A stretch of 64,000 nt of DNA from Aspergillus flavus (taxonomy: Eukaryota; Ascomycota; Eurotiomycetes; Eurotiales; Aspergillaceae). The DNA lies in NCBI RefSeq assembly GCF_009017415.1, contig NC_092406.1:5146001-5210000 (forward strand), in the 5' to 3' direction. The notes beneath the pieces are model-generated. The model ran no database searches and was not told the origin of the DNA. It worked only from the letters and a program-made list of their open reading frames with translations. The translations under genes were made by a program, and so were the position numbers. Positions 48,892 through 61,286 of this stretch are shown piece after piece (positions within the stretch are counted from its first letter, which is position 1; every line of letters begins with the position of its first letter).

Positions 48892-51078
48892 CTAACCTAA
48901 GTAATCCGCGCGCACGCTTGGATTCAGTGCAATCTTTCTCGCTTCACTACCGCAGCACGCACGCTTCATGCCTGCCGGTCCAGAAAGTGGAACGTTGTAA
49001 TTAAGAGCGTGCAGTTGGGCAGCCGTGAGAGATTGAGTGCGCTGAGGCCCAGCGTTCATGAACAGACCTTTCATGTTTCCATCGGGCAACACAGTGCCCT
49101 CAGTAATGGTATTGGACTGCATCAGATGACGGACGTGGTTTTGCAACGCGAAATCGTCAGATCCGGCGCGACCGCGTTTCCGACACTGGCGCTGATTTCC
49201 GCTCTGTTGATTCGTCTGGGGAGCACGAGGAGCGGAACCAGACAACGCACAAAGGCTCTGGGCAGCCTCATGAGCGGATGTCATATCAACAGGAATTCCC
49301 AGTGAAAATTTAGACAGCTCCGAAACATGTCCAGTAGACCCAGTAAAGCTTTCGGGGGATTGATAAATGTCGTTGTAAGAACTCTCATCGATGGGGGAAG
49401 CAATGGCCACAGCCTTCCGGCTCTCCTTCATCGAATTGTTAGTACATCTAAGGGTAGCCTGAATGGCCAGCCGAGGCAAGACAGGGCCCGATGTAGTCGA
49501 CGACATCGAAGAGGACCGAGACGAGTTAGCAGACAGAGTCGAGACATCCGAAACCATCGAATCTGGCGAAGACGCAGAAGAGGTCGAGCGAGCCAGAGAA
49601 GACCGGCGTACCATAGTGGGGTAGCTATCAAACGAGCCTGTCTTCGGGCAAAACGAAAGTGACGGGCGCTGGTCGAGCGTCGACCGCGCCATGCACATGT
49701 TTTGCGCCTGGGACATGGCAGCGCAGAAATAGCGCCGGTGAGATGAGAAGGAGCCAGCACTCGCGGCAGGAGTGGAGGCCATGCTCGACTGGGGCGTCAG
49801 CTGCGGAGTAGGCAGCGTAGGAAGCCGTGGCAACGACGGAAGGGATACATTGAAGCTGTCAGCTCGGGAGGCTTGCTCAAGAGTTGGGGGAATCCGCTTG
49901 AGAACAGGTGCCTCCGACGGGAGGGTGGAGGGCTCGCTCGCGAAAGAAGGGAGGAAAGAGCCTCTCATGGAGGTACCACGAGGAGACGGAGAGCCTGCCA
50001 TTGATCCGGAATCGGAACCCTCCATGCTTGTGGGAGTCATCGGCTCAAAGTCGATCTCTTCCAACTCAGGAGTAAGTCTTGGAATAACTGTCCGCCAAGT
50101 CTGGCCTTCGCCGGGTATGATACCAGCACCAGGAGTATACTTCAACACAATATCAGTCCACCGCTGGAAAGTGGCTTCGGGAATGTGAAGTTTCCAATCC
50201 ACTGCTTGCAGAAACATCAACTCGTTCTGGTTGATCTCCAATGTATTCAGACCGGAGATTTTGCTCCAAGCGCGGGCGGAGTAATTTCGGTCCTGGAGGT
50301 ATTTGGAGGCGAGAATCAGGGCGGCAAGGAACATGCGTCGACCACACTGCATAGCCCGGCAGACGGGCTTACTCCGAGTCTGGTCATGGACCAGATCGTG
50401 ACTGGGCACGTGCGGCTTAATCTTAATCAGATAGTACAAAGCCACTTGCAACGTGCTATAACTGGTCCGCGACCGGCGGAGCGTCTCCTGGATGAAGGTG
50501 CGAAGGGGCAAAACACCTTTGCAGCCTGTAGTTGAATCACTTCGGAGTGCTACGGCGGACAAGGGCCAGATGGTCTCGACGATCTGCGACGCGGTGTCTT
50601 GATGTAAATCTTCAGCTATGGGATCGTACCCGACAAATATTCAACCGCACTTACCGACGAGGTTGTCGACGAAGTTCACTTTCCGCTCCGACTGACGCAG
50701 CAGACAGGGCGGAGGCCGCGCGCAGGACACGCCGTTGGACTGGATACCGCTGTTTGTACGCCGCGGATGCTTACGCAATTCCGGAGGAACGGCGACATCC
50801 GCAGCCTTCACCGCGTTGCCCCTCAAGGGCGCACGCGAAGGGCCCAGTCCCCTTCCTGCTGTTTGGTACTCACCGTCATTTTCCCAGATGACATCAACCG
50901 GGTTCGTCGAGGCGGAAGAGATGGATCCGTGGGAGGAGACTCCATCAAGAGAGAACACCGACGACGAAGAGGAAGATGCGGAGGAGGAAATGGACGATGC
51001 GTAAGGGTGCGCATACGACGCTCTGTATGAAACACTAGGGTTTGGATCTTTCAAACCCAAAACGTCAATCCCTGTCAT
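48892..51078 (-). CDS. PCL (Pho85-type) cyclin
   Basis: Two exons, 51078-50655 and 50615-48892, give 715 residues. The intron is only 39 nt (GTAAGT...CATAG); an alternative in-frame acceptor 6 nt further on would drop two residues. The first 110 residues are Ser-rich. The join gives FVDNLVAEDLHQDTASQI, and the cyclin box spans about 145-301 with the family signature CGRRMFLAALILASKYLQ and WSKISGLNTLEINQNE. The long Ser/Pro-rich tail (from about 320) ends KIALNPSVRADYLG and has many possible phosphorylation sites. PCL cyclins pair with the Pho85/PhoA-type kinase and act in G1 progression, polarity or conidiation (family knowledge). Which PCL subgroup this is cannot be settled here. Confidence 0.85.
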
Positions 51079-54000
51079 ATTCCGGGGAGCTATCCAGTTG
51101 AATGACCTGATTTACTTCAAAACAGCAAGTAACTCAAATGACCAATCAGGTGGACGGCAAACTTGTGTGGATACGGCAAGGTGCGCTCGTTTAAAAACCG
51201 TGAGAAAATCAAATATACCGTTGTGCAATAACCGTTAACGAGACGCTGTAAGACAAGAACCGTCTTTTATTCACAGGCGACGGCAGGCCTTGGAAAGAAA
51301 AATCGCCAGGGTGTATGGGTATCAAAAAAGGGCGGGTAGATCGGAGGTTAAAAGGTCATTCAACTATCGTTGGATGTCAAGGTAGGTCAGGTAGAGGGTG
51401 AGAACGTATATCGAGGTTTAGGGTAGGACGTATGGAGGTGGAAATAATCGAAGGGAGGCGCAAACAAGAAGTATTGTACCGATCACCGGTTGTAGATTCC
51501 AGGGCAGATCAACCAAAGTAACGTACGACAAAAGACACGTAGAAAGCGTATCGGGTCCACGCGACTTCCAGGACGACAGGTGCTGTATGAGTCAATCGAT
51601 CTAGATGAGAGTAACAGACTTGTCGGACTTTCGGAGATCAAAGGCGGAGGATTCTGCAACACTGGTGACCGGAACAAAGTATTTCGAAACAACAAGGTAC
51701 ATCTTGATACTGTGGGGAGTATGTAGGTATAAAAAAGAGCCGCTACGACGGCGGACTGTTAGCAAGCAGGCAGATCCACTTATGTAGACTGATGCTTGTC
51801 CAGGCAGTCAGCTGGCTGTCAAGAGGCTCTTAAGAGGCGATCGACTATAGTCTGATGGCGAACAAGTACAGTCAGCAACTATGAAGTCCCCAGTTTTTCA
51901 TATGCTTATGACTCTTCAAGTGTCAGGGAACCGCAGGTGCGCTGCCTATTCTTCGGAGGGCGGAGCGGTAGACTAGGTAAATGACTAACTGGGGGGGCGA
52001 CCCAGTCAGAAAACCAGAAGTGGAAGGGAAGAGCAGGCAAAGGGGATGGCGAAATTTCAAGATCAGGAAGAAATTCGGCCAGTGGCACCAGGGAAAAGGG
52101 AATGATATGAAAGGAACGTGACTAACAGGAGATTCTCCAGAGGGAATGGGGGTTACTCACCGTGACCTGTGGCAAGAGTGGCGGAAACTGAGGAACAGAG
52201 CGGACCGCAGGGACCACGTTTTTCTGCCAAAAAGAACAAGCTTGAGAAAAATAGAAATCAACTGATGAGCGGAGAGGAAGATGTGACAAGAAAAAGAAAA
52301 ACAAGAAAAATCGATTAATAGTCACAAAAATAAATCATATGGGATGAGAGATAAGGGGGGAGATATGACTCTTCAGAAAAGAAAAAAAAAAGAGGTTGTC
52401 TGTCCCTTCTTCAGAAAGGATGACTGGTAGAGGGAAAGGAAAAGTAGAGGGAGGGAGAGAAGGAAGAGACGGAGAGAGTCAGTCAGTCAGCCCTGTTGGC
52501 GGTACGTAGTGTTCTGAGTCGTACAGTACGGCGACGGGCGGTACTTAGAGGTTCAGGGCGCAGCGACGATGATCGGGAACGGATGATACAGTATGACTCT
52601 TTCACTCTTCACCCGAGATAGGGATTTCTGGGCCCGAATTGGGCATTTCATTGCAAAGATCCGCTTTTTTTCTTTTTTTACTTTCTTATTACATTTTTCT
52701 TTCTCATCAAAAGACAAATCATCATCTGGGGCTTGATCATCTGGTTCATTCAATATTTGATAGCCATTATTCATCGAATCGATCACCTCCGGTTTTTGAT
52801 GTTACTCGGTCACCATGCAATACGGTCACTTTCTGTAGTAAAGGGCCGCTCTCGCTCAGTTACATGCAGCATGATATTACTCTTAATAATAACCTAGACT
52901 TTGATATATACCTTGACATAACATTGAAAAAGAATCCAAAGACGATAATATCGTAATTTTAATCGCCCCCGATCGGTATTATCGTAGTGGATACCTAAAT
53001 CCTATCTCTCCAGAAAAAGTAGCTTTCCATATATCAATAGTATGGAGATAGAGCATCGAACTGGTACCCTCATATCAAAACCGAATGACTCGACCGGCAA
53101 TCCATCGCGATATCGGCAGTTTGAAGAACCTTAGTAAGTACAGCTGTCAACCATGCTGTCGAACATGATAGTTGCAGACAAGACTAATAAGAATACATCC
53201 ATGCATTCCCAACGGTAATATTACATCTAATAACAATAGAGTCATAATCAGGTGCGAATCAACAATGGGCGACCAGATATCCACGACGTAAGAACTATTC
53301 GACATGAATCAGGATGAGATCCTTTTCCCCAGTGCAACAGACTGCAACATTGTCCCCAGCCGCCGAAGAAGTTTGGTCCGGAGCCAGTGATGTTTCCTCT
53401 GCCGCGCTCGTCAACGGCCCAAAGGGTGGTGGTCAGCCAACCACCGCTTCTGGAGTTGGCCATTTGCCAGTCCGCGCCACCGGAGGATTAGAAGTTTTTT
53501 TTTTACACTTTACTAAGTTCGGGACAGCCCAAACAGCAAGGCAGTGTAAGGCCGTGGCTGTACCTACAGAATTCTACCAAATTTAGGTCCCCAAGCAAAT
53601 ATTTGAATTATGACTCTCATGACAGGTCCTGGTGCCTGGTTACCGCCTATTTTCATTTACCGACCTTCGTGTCTACCGTATACTAGTAGACTACTAGTTA
53701 TACAATTCAATAGAAATGCAGATAGGCAACTAAGGTAATCACCGGAGACGGTAGTGCAAGAAGAATCACTCAGCCAACTGTCCCTGTGGAACCCACCATT
53801 CCCGAAACGGCGGTAGTTCCCAGGCGCCAGGCAACAGGTTACAGAATGAATGAGAAAAAAATAAAAGACCACCTAAAGGTTCTCGGCACATGGCAAGTTC
53901 TCAATCATAAGGTACATATCCATGTCTTCGATGCATCTTCCTTACACAAGGTCACCTGTAACCTTACCCCTATTAACTTTGGATCGGCTAATCGTCTCAT

Positions 54001-55511
54001 TAATTTATGAAAGTCCAGCCGAGCAAAGATTTCGGTTTCGCCCCCCTTTTTGCCTCAGTTAATGATCTGGGGTACTGAAGTTTAGGTAGAATCGACTAGG
54101 CAGCATACTGGACGGGGAATGTACCAGGTACTTACTGTACCTGGCCACCATCAGTCCAGATCTCCTGATGTCCGAGTAATGCAATAACCATCCTTTCAGC
54201 TTTTCTAAACCACCACCACCCTCCTTCCAACTAACTTCACCAATCGAATAATACTATCACAAAACTATGGCTGTGTCAAACACTCCCCTTTCTTTCCCCT
54301 AGAGACACACCTCCATACGTAACCATCGATCCAAAAGATCTAAATATACCCCAAACACCATCCAAGCCTCGATGCAAATCCATACCTACATACCTCCAAG
54401 GAGTATAACAAGAACATAACAGAACATAACCCAAACATAAAAAGTCTAATAATAGTTTAGCTCGAACGCCCGAAAAGGAAGGTTGACAAGAAAAAAGAGA
54501 AAGGCTGAGTAACCACTTACGTCGTTCACTACCTAATCCATGACACCACTTACCCACTTTCAACAGTAAATCGAGTCATGGTCTAGTCCACTTCGGGTAG
54601 AAGTTTGTTTTCCGAGGTCGAGGAAGAAAAAGGAGGGGTGTGGATGCTGTCCCGCCAATGAGACTTGGGGTATTGTTACCGGGGGGGATTTAGGGTGGGG
54701 GGTGAGAATTCGATAGCCCCGCATCTTTTGGTCATGAAATACACTGTGTATGGAGGGATGACTTTGAACAGTGGGTGGTCTGGTTGAGGTTGGGAGGTGA
54801 GATTTGTTTGATCCAGTGGTTAGGTGTGCTTGTTCTTTACTAAGTATTATACTGTGCTTAGGTGAGTAGGGTTACAATCTCAGTAAGTCGTGTATATATG
54901 CACCCTCTCACACACATCTACCATATCAACTCCACCATGTAAAACAAAACCCATCTATCTCTCCACACAAGCAATATCAAAATCAAAAGAGCTACAGTAG
55001 TACACAATAAGCAAAGAATATCCACTCCGCGATCAACACGAGTCCAACAGAAGTACTAGTGCAACAAGCTAAACCACACCCTCCCCAACCTTAGTCGAAC
55101 CCTAGAACTCAAAGCGAAACCATCCACGGCCAACCAGAACCGATGCAATTCCCATCCCCAAGAAAATCTCACCATGCCATCATTTGCGGGGTCGGAATCA
55201 TAGTTCCATAGCAAAAGCTGGGAGATGAAAAGTACTGGTTCTTGTGTTCATGTCCGGCCAACAGAATCTCTTCCGTGTCTAGAACCGATGGTGTAAGCTT
55301 GACACTCGCCCCTTTGGGCATCTTGCAGAAGGATGATGTATGCTAATGCATGCATGCTGCTTGATGGATTCACTAAGGTATGATGTCGGGTTGGTGTGGT
55401 TTTGCCTTTAGTGATTGGTAGTGGATGGTGGTGTTTTATGGAGCTTTGGGATATAATCTAGGGCAGTAATCGGTTAGGGATGTATGTACATGGTTATAAA
55501 CTAATGTACTT
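51079..55511. other. 4.4-kb region upstream of the cyclin gene, no gene recognised
   Basis: The part to about 52500 is pyrimidine-rich on the minus strand, as expected for a long cyclin leader. The rest has only short open frames; the one at 53314-53586 (plus) and its antisense partner have no motif. The stretch 54190-55140 is poor in coding character. Confidence 0.45.
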
Positions 55512-55750
55512 CTAATGCTTTATATCTCCATTTGTCCAGCATGGGATTAAATATGCTTCAGATCTATCACTACACGCTATATCCTCGCTACAGAAGCCCT
55601 TACGATCGGTCCAAACTTGCTCAATAAATGCAAGCACCTCGTCGAGAAGTCCCTGTGACCTCTCGACTGCCGCCAGCTGCCCTCCCTCATAGATGTCATG
55701 CACGTAACACACCTTTTCATGCTCCTTCCAGAACACAGGATTCCCGGTTG
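55512..55750 (-). pseudogene. Fragment of an unidentified coding sequence
   Basis: An open frame of 79 codons without any ATG, ending at 55512. The translation looks like a real protein tail (FWKEHEKVCYVHDIYEGG, LLDEVLAFIEQVW, then a stop after CWTNGDIKH). The frame is cut off upstream by the TCAA-repeat boundary of the duplicated segment at 55751. The family was not recognised. Confidence 0.25.
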
Positions 55751-56010
55751 TCAATCAATCAATCAAGATTCCATCGTCTACCTATATAGGTGCCTCGCCG
55801 GTGCGACAGAATATATGCTAACTACACGTAACAAGCCCGCAAATCCCATATAATATAGATATATTTAACGAACCAGCGTATAACTAAGTCATAGAACTAT
55901 GTATAACAAAAACACCTACCCCATGTATAAATAGTAGAATTTTCTATGCTATCCTCGCGTATACCCCATCTCCTCTACTCATTATATATTTCGATAGTGA
56001 AGTAGAGTGT
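55751..56010. repeat. Diverged duplicate segment, copy 1
   Basis: Begins with 25 nt (four TCAA units then GATTCCATC) identical to 58713-58737. The following 200-odd bases can be aligned by eye to 58738-58965, for example GCCTCGCCGGTG with GTCTCGCTGGTG and GTCAGAAT-like words. This copy is the more AT-rich of the two. Confidence 0.5.
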
Positions 56011-56308
56011 CATGAGTTGTGAATATAACTTCTCGGAAGAACATCATATCAGCTCTATGTAACTAGCTGTTAATACCATAGGAAGAATAAATCGTGTTGG
56101 ATGAAGTATACCAAGGTGGACTGGGGGATGGATGCTCTCTTCATGGAACAGAGGGCGGCTTCGCATGTGGATAGCCTATGTTTATATTAAGTTGAATATA
56201 TAGTTTGTCTGGGTTTCTAGAGTAAATATCATACGTTTTCTAGATATTATATCGATAAATATCCAGATCTTACATAGAATATTATAAAATAAGAGAATCT
56301 GCGCTTGA

Positions 56309-56527
56309 CTATGAAAGCGAGGCCACCGATGGTTCATTGGAAAGGAACAAGACATTAGCGTACTTGAATGGCCTGTCGACCTTCGGGTATGGAGGTTTAG
56401 CATCGACCATCAGGAACAGTGCCTGAAACCAGCGTAGCTCCAGGGGGATGTCTTTCAGGAAATGCGGTTCGTAAGTTGATGTGGAAATCTTGCTTTCTTG
56501 GTTTTGGTTTGGATGATCTGGAGTCAT
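56309..56527 (-). CDS. Possible short protein or gene fragment (72 residues)
   Basis: ATG at 56527, stop at 56309. The translation includes PHFLKDIPLELRWFQALFL and DRPFKYANVLFLSNEPS and has a normal composition, but no family was recognised and no neighbouring exon could be joined. It may be a remnant of a larger gene. Confidence 0.22.
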   Translation of the reverse strand: MTPDHPNQNQESKISTSTYEPHFLKDIPLELRWFQALFLMVDAKPPYPKVDRPFKYANVLFLSNEPSVASLS

Positions 56528-58712
56528 TTGTCAGTGCGGAAGGTGAGCGGGATTAATTGTCAGGCCATTAGCACTATCGATTGAACCTGGCGATTTATAA
56601 TAATCTTTATTTGGTTATCTTTGGTATCAACGTTTCGGAGGGTGGTTTCAGTGAATATGACTCTGTCAGAGAAGAGTATCTCAAGACGGACTCTTACCCA
56701 GATTGATATCAACTTAGTTCGCAAGTAGAGGGGCTGTATGTGGCAACCGAGTACCACGACGTGAAAAAGGCCAAGTTACTACCCTAGAGATTTCTGAGTA
56801 AAGGGCACTTTCTGCATTGGTTAGAACACCAAGAGAGCTGGCTGAAGCTCTCCTTACAAGCCTTTCCAATATATCCACCATTTGATGCTTTAATCATTCC
56901 GCAGTACTATGGTCATGATGCTTGTTGTCGTCCTATTTCCAACCAGACAGGATTAATACTGGATTCACACGTAGTGACAGTGCCCGGGCAAGGATTCCCC
57001 TGCCAATGGCCTTGCACAAGAAGAGCGAGAACCAAACTTGTTCGACAGGGACTGACCGCGCTATGAATGTGACAGCAGTCATTCAACAATAGCATTAGTA
57101 CATGCCTCAAAATCTCGGTCTCTCATCGACTGGTGGCACAGGTGAACTTTCACCTCCGCCTCTCACGCCTCAGCAATCTTCTCAGAATCACAGGCGACCA
57201 GACTCGATGCTGGACGTTCACTTTGCCCGACCTCATGGAGAGCCTTACTGTCTCGCTCCCCTATGTTTGGTATTGTTTTTCAATATTTTGGGTTCTCCCT
57301 TACCCGTAAATCTCCGGGATCAGAAATAGGACTGGTCGGTTAGACAACGTCTTGTCACACCGTCCCTCTGGCAACATCCACTGAGGCCAATGGCTAAAAG
57401 CCGCTCTTATTGGCTCAATGCGAGGCAGTACGTGAGAGAGTGATTTTGACCCAACGAAGCAGATCGCCGCGACGCTGCAAAGTGCATAGCAGTAAATCTT
57501 TCTGACGAAGAAGAACTTGACATATCCTCACCGTAGAAGCCTGATTCTTCGATACGGCGAATTATATGGCACTCCCATCTCAATAGTTAACTTCATCGAT
57601 GTCACCGTGAGGCATCATCCTGTGGTGTGTCCTATATTACCTCCCATCTTCATCCAAAGCATAACTGTAGCTAACTGTCTAAGCATAAGTGTTGGAATGA
57701 ACGCTCCCGGGAGACACAAGCGCACATAGGGGTTTTGAGAACTAATGATGATTGTGATCGTCGCTGCACGATCCTGTGTTAGACAGAGGCAACAAACAGA
57801 TGGTCGAGGCGCTCATTTCGGCGCATCCGCGGGCGGCTTCGAACCCAATGCATGCCCTGGGGGTTGCCTACGCCTGTTATCACGATGAAACTGCTTTTGA
57901 GGCCGAGAAGGTCAGGGTTTGAAGACATCAGTGGACTGTGTCCAGAAGGTATCCCACCAAACGACCCACCTGTCATCCTGCCAAAGTAAGTCGATGTTGA
58001 AGATACTCAGGGTGTTGCTCTCGAGAGTGCGATGTCGCTGCACGGCTCCAGAATAACATTGGCTACCTCCCGGTAACGACAGATCGCCCCAAGAAACGTG
58101 TCATGAAACCATTACAAGACACAGCTTCCAGTATAGTTATCAGCGGCAGAGTGCCATCAGACCAATCGAGAAACTTCTCCACGATCCTATTCATTGGAAG
58201 GAGTTGTCAGTGTCGGTACAAGAAATCTAAAATATGCCCCCTACCAAGTCAGGAATGTAACTGAATTTATCGAGATAGCATTGCTGACACCCGGGATCGG
58301 GACGGTCAGGGAAGCGGAAGAGTATATGTGCAAGACACCTTTCACGCCGATATCAGGATACTTGGACCATCCCGGACTTGTATACACTGGGACAGGGGAT
58401 CGCCGATGGTCGAGCCGTCACGGGGATCCCGAGACTACCGTTGGCACCATTCTGCGGAGCAACATAGGCGCACACGCCGCTATTACCGCCGGGCCAGGCG
58501 ACGATCAGTCGTGGGCAGACTTGGCTGAAGTCACGGCCCGGAAACGGACTTGTGACGACGACTTACCTTACTCAGCCGCATTGTAGTCCGAGTAGAAGTA
58601 GTTATCGACTGGAAGGTTGCTCAAGACGAATGTGGACGGAAGCTCTGGACATGTCGCCGAGTGCAAAACGGAGTTTAGAAAGGAAGACTGCCATCTGTTA
58701 ACTTGGATCAAT
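56528..58712. other. Region without a supported gene
   Basis: Scattered short open frames on both strands (plus 57102-57329, minus 57779-57976, plus 58194-58586) read partly like protein but none has an intact start, a motif and a splice partner. Probably decayed sequence. Confidence 0.4.
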
Positions 58713-58965
58713 CAATCAATCAATCAAGATTCCATCAACCTCCTAGAGTCTCGCTGGTGAGTCAGAATTTGCGTCGAATACGCCGAATAGAAACCCCCAG
58801 AAGCCCATACTATACAGATATACATAAGAAAACGACGTGGAGCCATATAAAAAGCCGTACACAGCCAAAACGCCTTCCACAGTTATGAAAAGATAATATA
58901 CCTGCACCATCCTTGCGCTCACTTCCCCTGCTCGCCATATAGTTCCACGTAGGTGAGATCTCAGC
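58713..58965. repeat. Diverged duplicate segment, copy 2
   Basis: Begins with the same 25 nt as 55751-55775, preceded here by one extra TCAA unit, and continues in recognisable similarity for about 230 bp. Same orientation as copy 1, about 3 kb apart. Confidence 0.5.
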
Positions 58966-59051
58966 CTAGGTTGACCCCGTAGGTCATGGCGTGACCGTTT
59001 AACCAGCATGTTCGCCGTCTGTTCCTGTGGTTGTTCGCTCATAGCTCTGTG

Positions 59052-59590
59052 TCAGCTCCACCTTGCAAAATTGACCCAGGGCTTATTTGTGTATAAACTC
59101 GGCAACGTACGGATAGCCTGCGGGTGCGATATAATATCCTCATAGTCTGTAGCCTTGCCGCGTAGCCCCCGAATCCCAGCTATATCATGAGGCAACGCCT
59201 CGCACAGATCGATGTACAGCGGATATTGCAGGAGGGCATATGTTAGGGTCTGGGAGCTCTCCCGCAGGAACACCGGTCTGACTCGGCCGTTTTCGTCTTG
59301 AACAAAAAGCTGCGAAGCTCTATCTGATGCGTGCAGCATCTGAGTGGCGATCACCGTGTGCGGCTTAGAAAGACCCAGAGATTGTTAGCTTGGATATTCC
59401 TGTTGCTTGGAGCACTAACCAGACCGAGGGGAGCCAGGATAGACACTAGGCGCCTAGGAACCCGATTCCGACAAGGGATTTCACGATGTACCCGATCGAG
59501 ACGAGACAGGTGCGTAGGAAACAATCCAATAATACATTTGCCGTGCGAACTGGGATTTAATTGACTTTCGGAACGTGGGGTGACATCCAT
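59052..59590 (-). CDS. Predicted two-exon protein of unknown function (160 residues)
   Basis: Exon 1 is 59590-59420 (ATG 59590) and exon 2 is 59363-59052. The 56-nt intron has donor GTTAGT, a GCTAAC branch site and acceptor AAG. Splicing keeps the frame and joins LVSILAPLGL to PHTVIATQMLHASDRA. The second exon reads QLFVQDENGRVRPVFL, LTYALLQYPLYIDLCEALPH and ends YTNKPWVNFARWS. No signal peptide or membrane segment. I do not recognise the family. The good splice signals and protein-like translation support a real gene, but it could be part of a longer or decayed one; AAG is a weak acceptor. Confidence 0.4.
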
Positions 59591-60167
59591 GGAGGTGAGA
59601 AGCTAGTATGGAGAAGTGGATCGCGGGGAACAAACTTTGATATACAATTCGATTATCAAATCTATGGCGGGCAACTCCGACAATTGCCCGAAGTTTATAC
59701 ACTGAATGCATAGCGGTGTGTTTTGTAACTTGGTATTGTTAATTGTTATTTTAACGTAGAATTATATACTCGAACCTGGATATTACAATCCAGCTTCATC
59801 TGGTAGGCCTATTTGCCAGGCATGGTTGTGCCCTCCATACGGCCCATCTGCCGTGTGTATATATATGCACGGCAGGAATCTCGTCCAAATGGCGAGAGCC
59901 GGGCGTGATGGGGTATACTTTGTATACTTTGTACATGAGTTCCTCCCATGTGTATCTGTATGTAGTTCTGTCCATCCGAACTCACCGTAGACTTCCGTCC
60001 TGTATATGTATATGCTCGGTATATTAAGAGGCTTTTGCATGTCGTGATCTCATAATTCGTCATTCGTTGAGAAAGACAACTCAGTGGTTGAGAGTCAGGT
60101 AAAGGAGACGGACGAAGATGGGGGGTTCCGAGGGTAAGGGATCAAAGGGGAAAAAGAATCTAGGGTG
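59591..60167. other. Intergenic, no gene recognised
   Basis: Contains the 3' end of the membrane-protein gene at 60168 and the possible promoter of the two-exon gene. A GTATACTTT direct repeat occurs near 59911-59930. Confidence 0.45.
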
Positions 60168-61286
60168 TCACCCCGGACTTTCTGTCGACGTTTTCGACGG
60201 GAGGCTCTTCTGTTGATGTAGGGAGGTAAAGTCCACCGGACTAAGTTCTCGATCGGGATACGGATGATTTGCGTGGGTTTCGCCGCTCCATGAATGGGAC
60301 ACCTCTGAGTGGCCGGTCTCATGATCTCGGGAAAGCCCGGCATGCTCGAACATGGCGATTGAAACATCGTCCGTGTCCATCCAGGGGTGGGAGCGGTGGC
60401 GTGCGGCTGGCATTGCATGTGTGAGATCGGATGTGACCCGACTTGCGTCGACGAAATCGGGGAAGTCCGACGTGGGGCGGGCGACCGACTCGGTCTTCCA
60501 GACATGGCTGCGGACGAGATGCACCAGCTTGCCCAGCACGGCGAATTCCAATTTCAATTTGATGCTGTACACCACGCCTTTAATCATCGTCTCCATGATG
60601 TACATGTCCTTATACTCAACTACCAGCAGGCCGACGTCCATCAGGATACTGACCAGATTGATGGCGACCAGCTGGTACATGATTTTGCGTTTGCCTCTGT
60701 CGGGGTCCAGGCGGAGCATTCGTACTGTTTCCCAGATGTACAGACCGGAGATAATAAATTCCTGGATACAAAAACCGGTCATCTGGATCTTCTCCATGAT
60801 GTTGTATCCGTTGATGTAGGCGGCCCGGCCACCGGCCAGGTTGGATCCATAGGTTAAAACAGTGGTTGGAATGTGCAGGATAATGGCATCCACGATGATC
60901 ATAGCGAGCACGCGGCGGAGGATGCGGGCATTGCCCAGGACCAGATGGAGTCGCGAATAGAGAACCAGGGACTGGCCAGTGACCATCGCCCACCAGCCGA
61001 TGGTGATGAAGGTGACGGAGAGCCATGTTTGGTCGGTCAAGTTGAAGAACTTCAGCAGGAAGCCTACCTGGTAGGGCACGAGACCGACTGAGGAGGCAAT
61101 GAACAAACTCCAGAAGTAAAGGCCGTGGTACTGACTGAAGGTGACGAAAACGAGGATGATGAGTTCGATAGCATTGTACCAGGTCACGGCGGCGAGGGTC
61201 GCAATGGCAATCTTGAAACCAATGTCGTTGCCGGTATAACCCCCGGTGATACCATTCCCGGGCGAAGCACCATGCCCTGAGACCAT
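60168..61286 (-). CDS. Multi-pass integral membrane protein (DUF7703-like)
   Basis: Single exon, 372 residues from ATG 61286. A Gly-rich start (GNGITGGYTGNDIGFKIAIA) is followed by about seven hydrophobic segments between residues 25 and 255, including WYNAIELIILVFVTFSQYHG, LVPYQVGFLLKFFN, WWAMVTGQSLVLYSRLHLVL and RRVLAMIIVDAIILHIPTTV. The last 110 residues are a polar, His/Ser-rich cytosolic tail. The layout is like fungal seven-helix membrane proteins annotated as a domain of unknown function; receptor-like topology is suggestive only. There is no signal peptide. The function, ligand and compartment are unknown. The gene appears intact, with its promoter in the gap above 61286. Confidence 0.8.
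   Translation of the reverse strand: MVSGHGASPGNGITGGYTGNDIGFKIAIATLAAVTWYNAIELIILVFVTFSQYHGLYFWSLFIASSVGLVPYQVGFLLKFFNLTDQTWLSVTFITIGWWAMVTGQSLVLYSRLHLVLGNARILRRVLAMIIVDAIILHIPTTVLTYGSNLAGGRAAYINGYNIMEKIQMTGFCIQEFIISGLYIWETVRMLRLDPDRGKRKIMYQLVAINLVSILMDVGLLVVEYKDMYIMETMIKGVVYSIKLKLEFAVLGKLVHLVRSHVWKTESVARPTSDFPDFVDASRVTSDLTHAMPAARHRSHPWMDTDDVSIAMFEHAGLSRDHETGHSEVSHSWSGETHANHPYPDRELSPVDFTSLHQQKSLPSKTSTESPG

Noticed and set aside
50767..50890. Possible second intron in the cyclin first exon, starting at a GTGAGT
   Set aside because: The only plausible acceptor would shift the frame away from VAVPPELRKHPRRTN and the cyclin box, so the exon is kept unspliced.
58194..58586. 130-codon open frame on the plus strand
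   Set aside because: No ATG near its start and no recognisable family; both strands here read as fragments.
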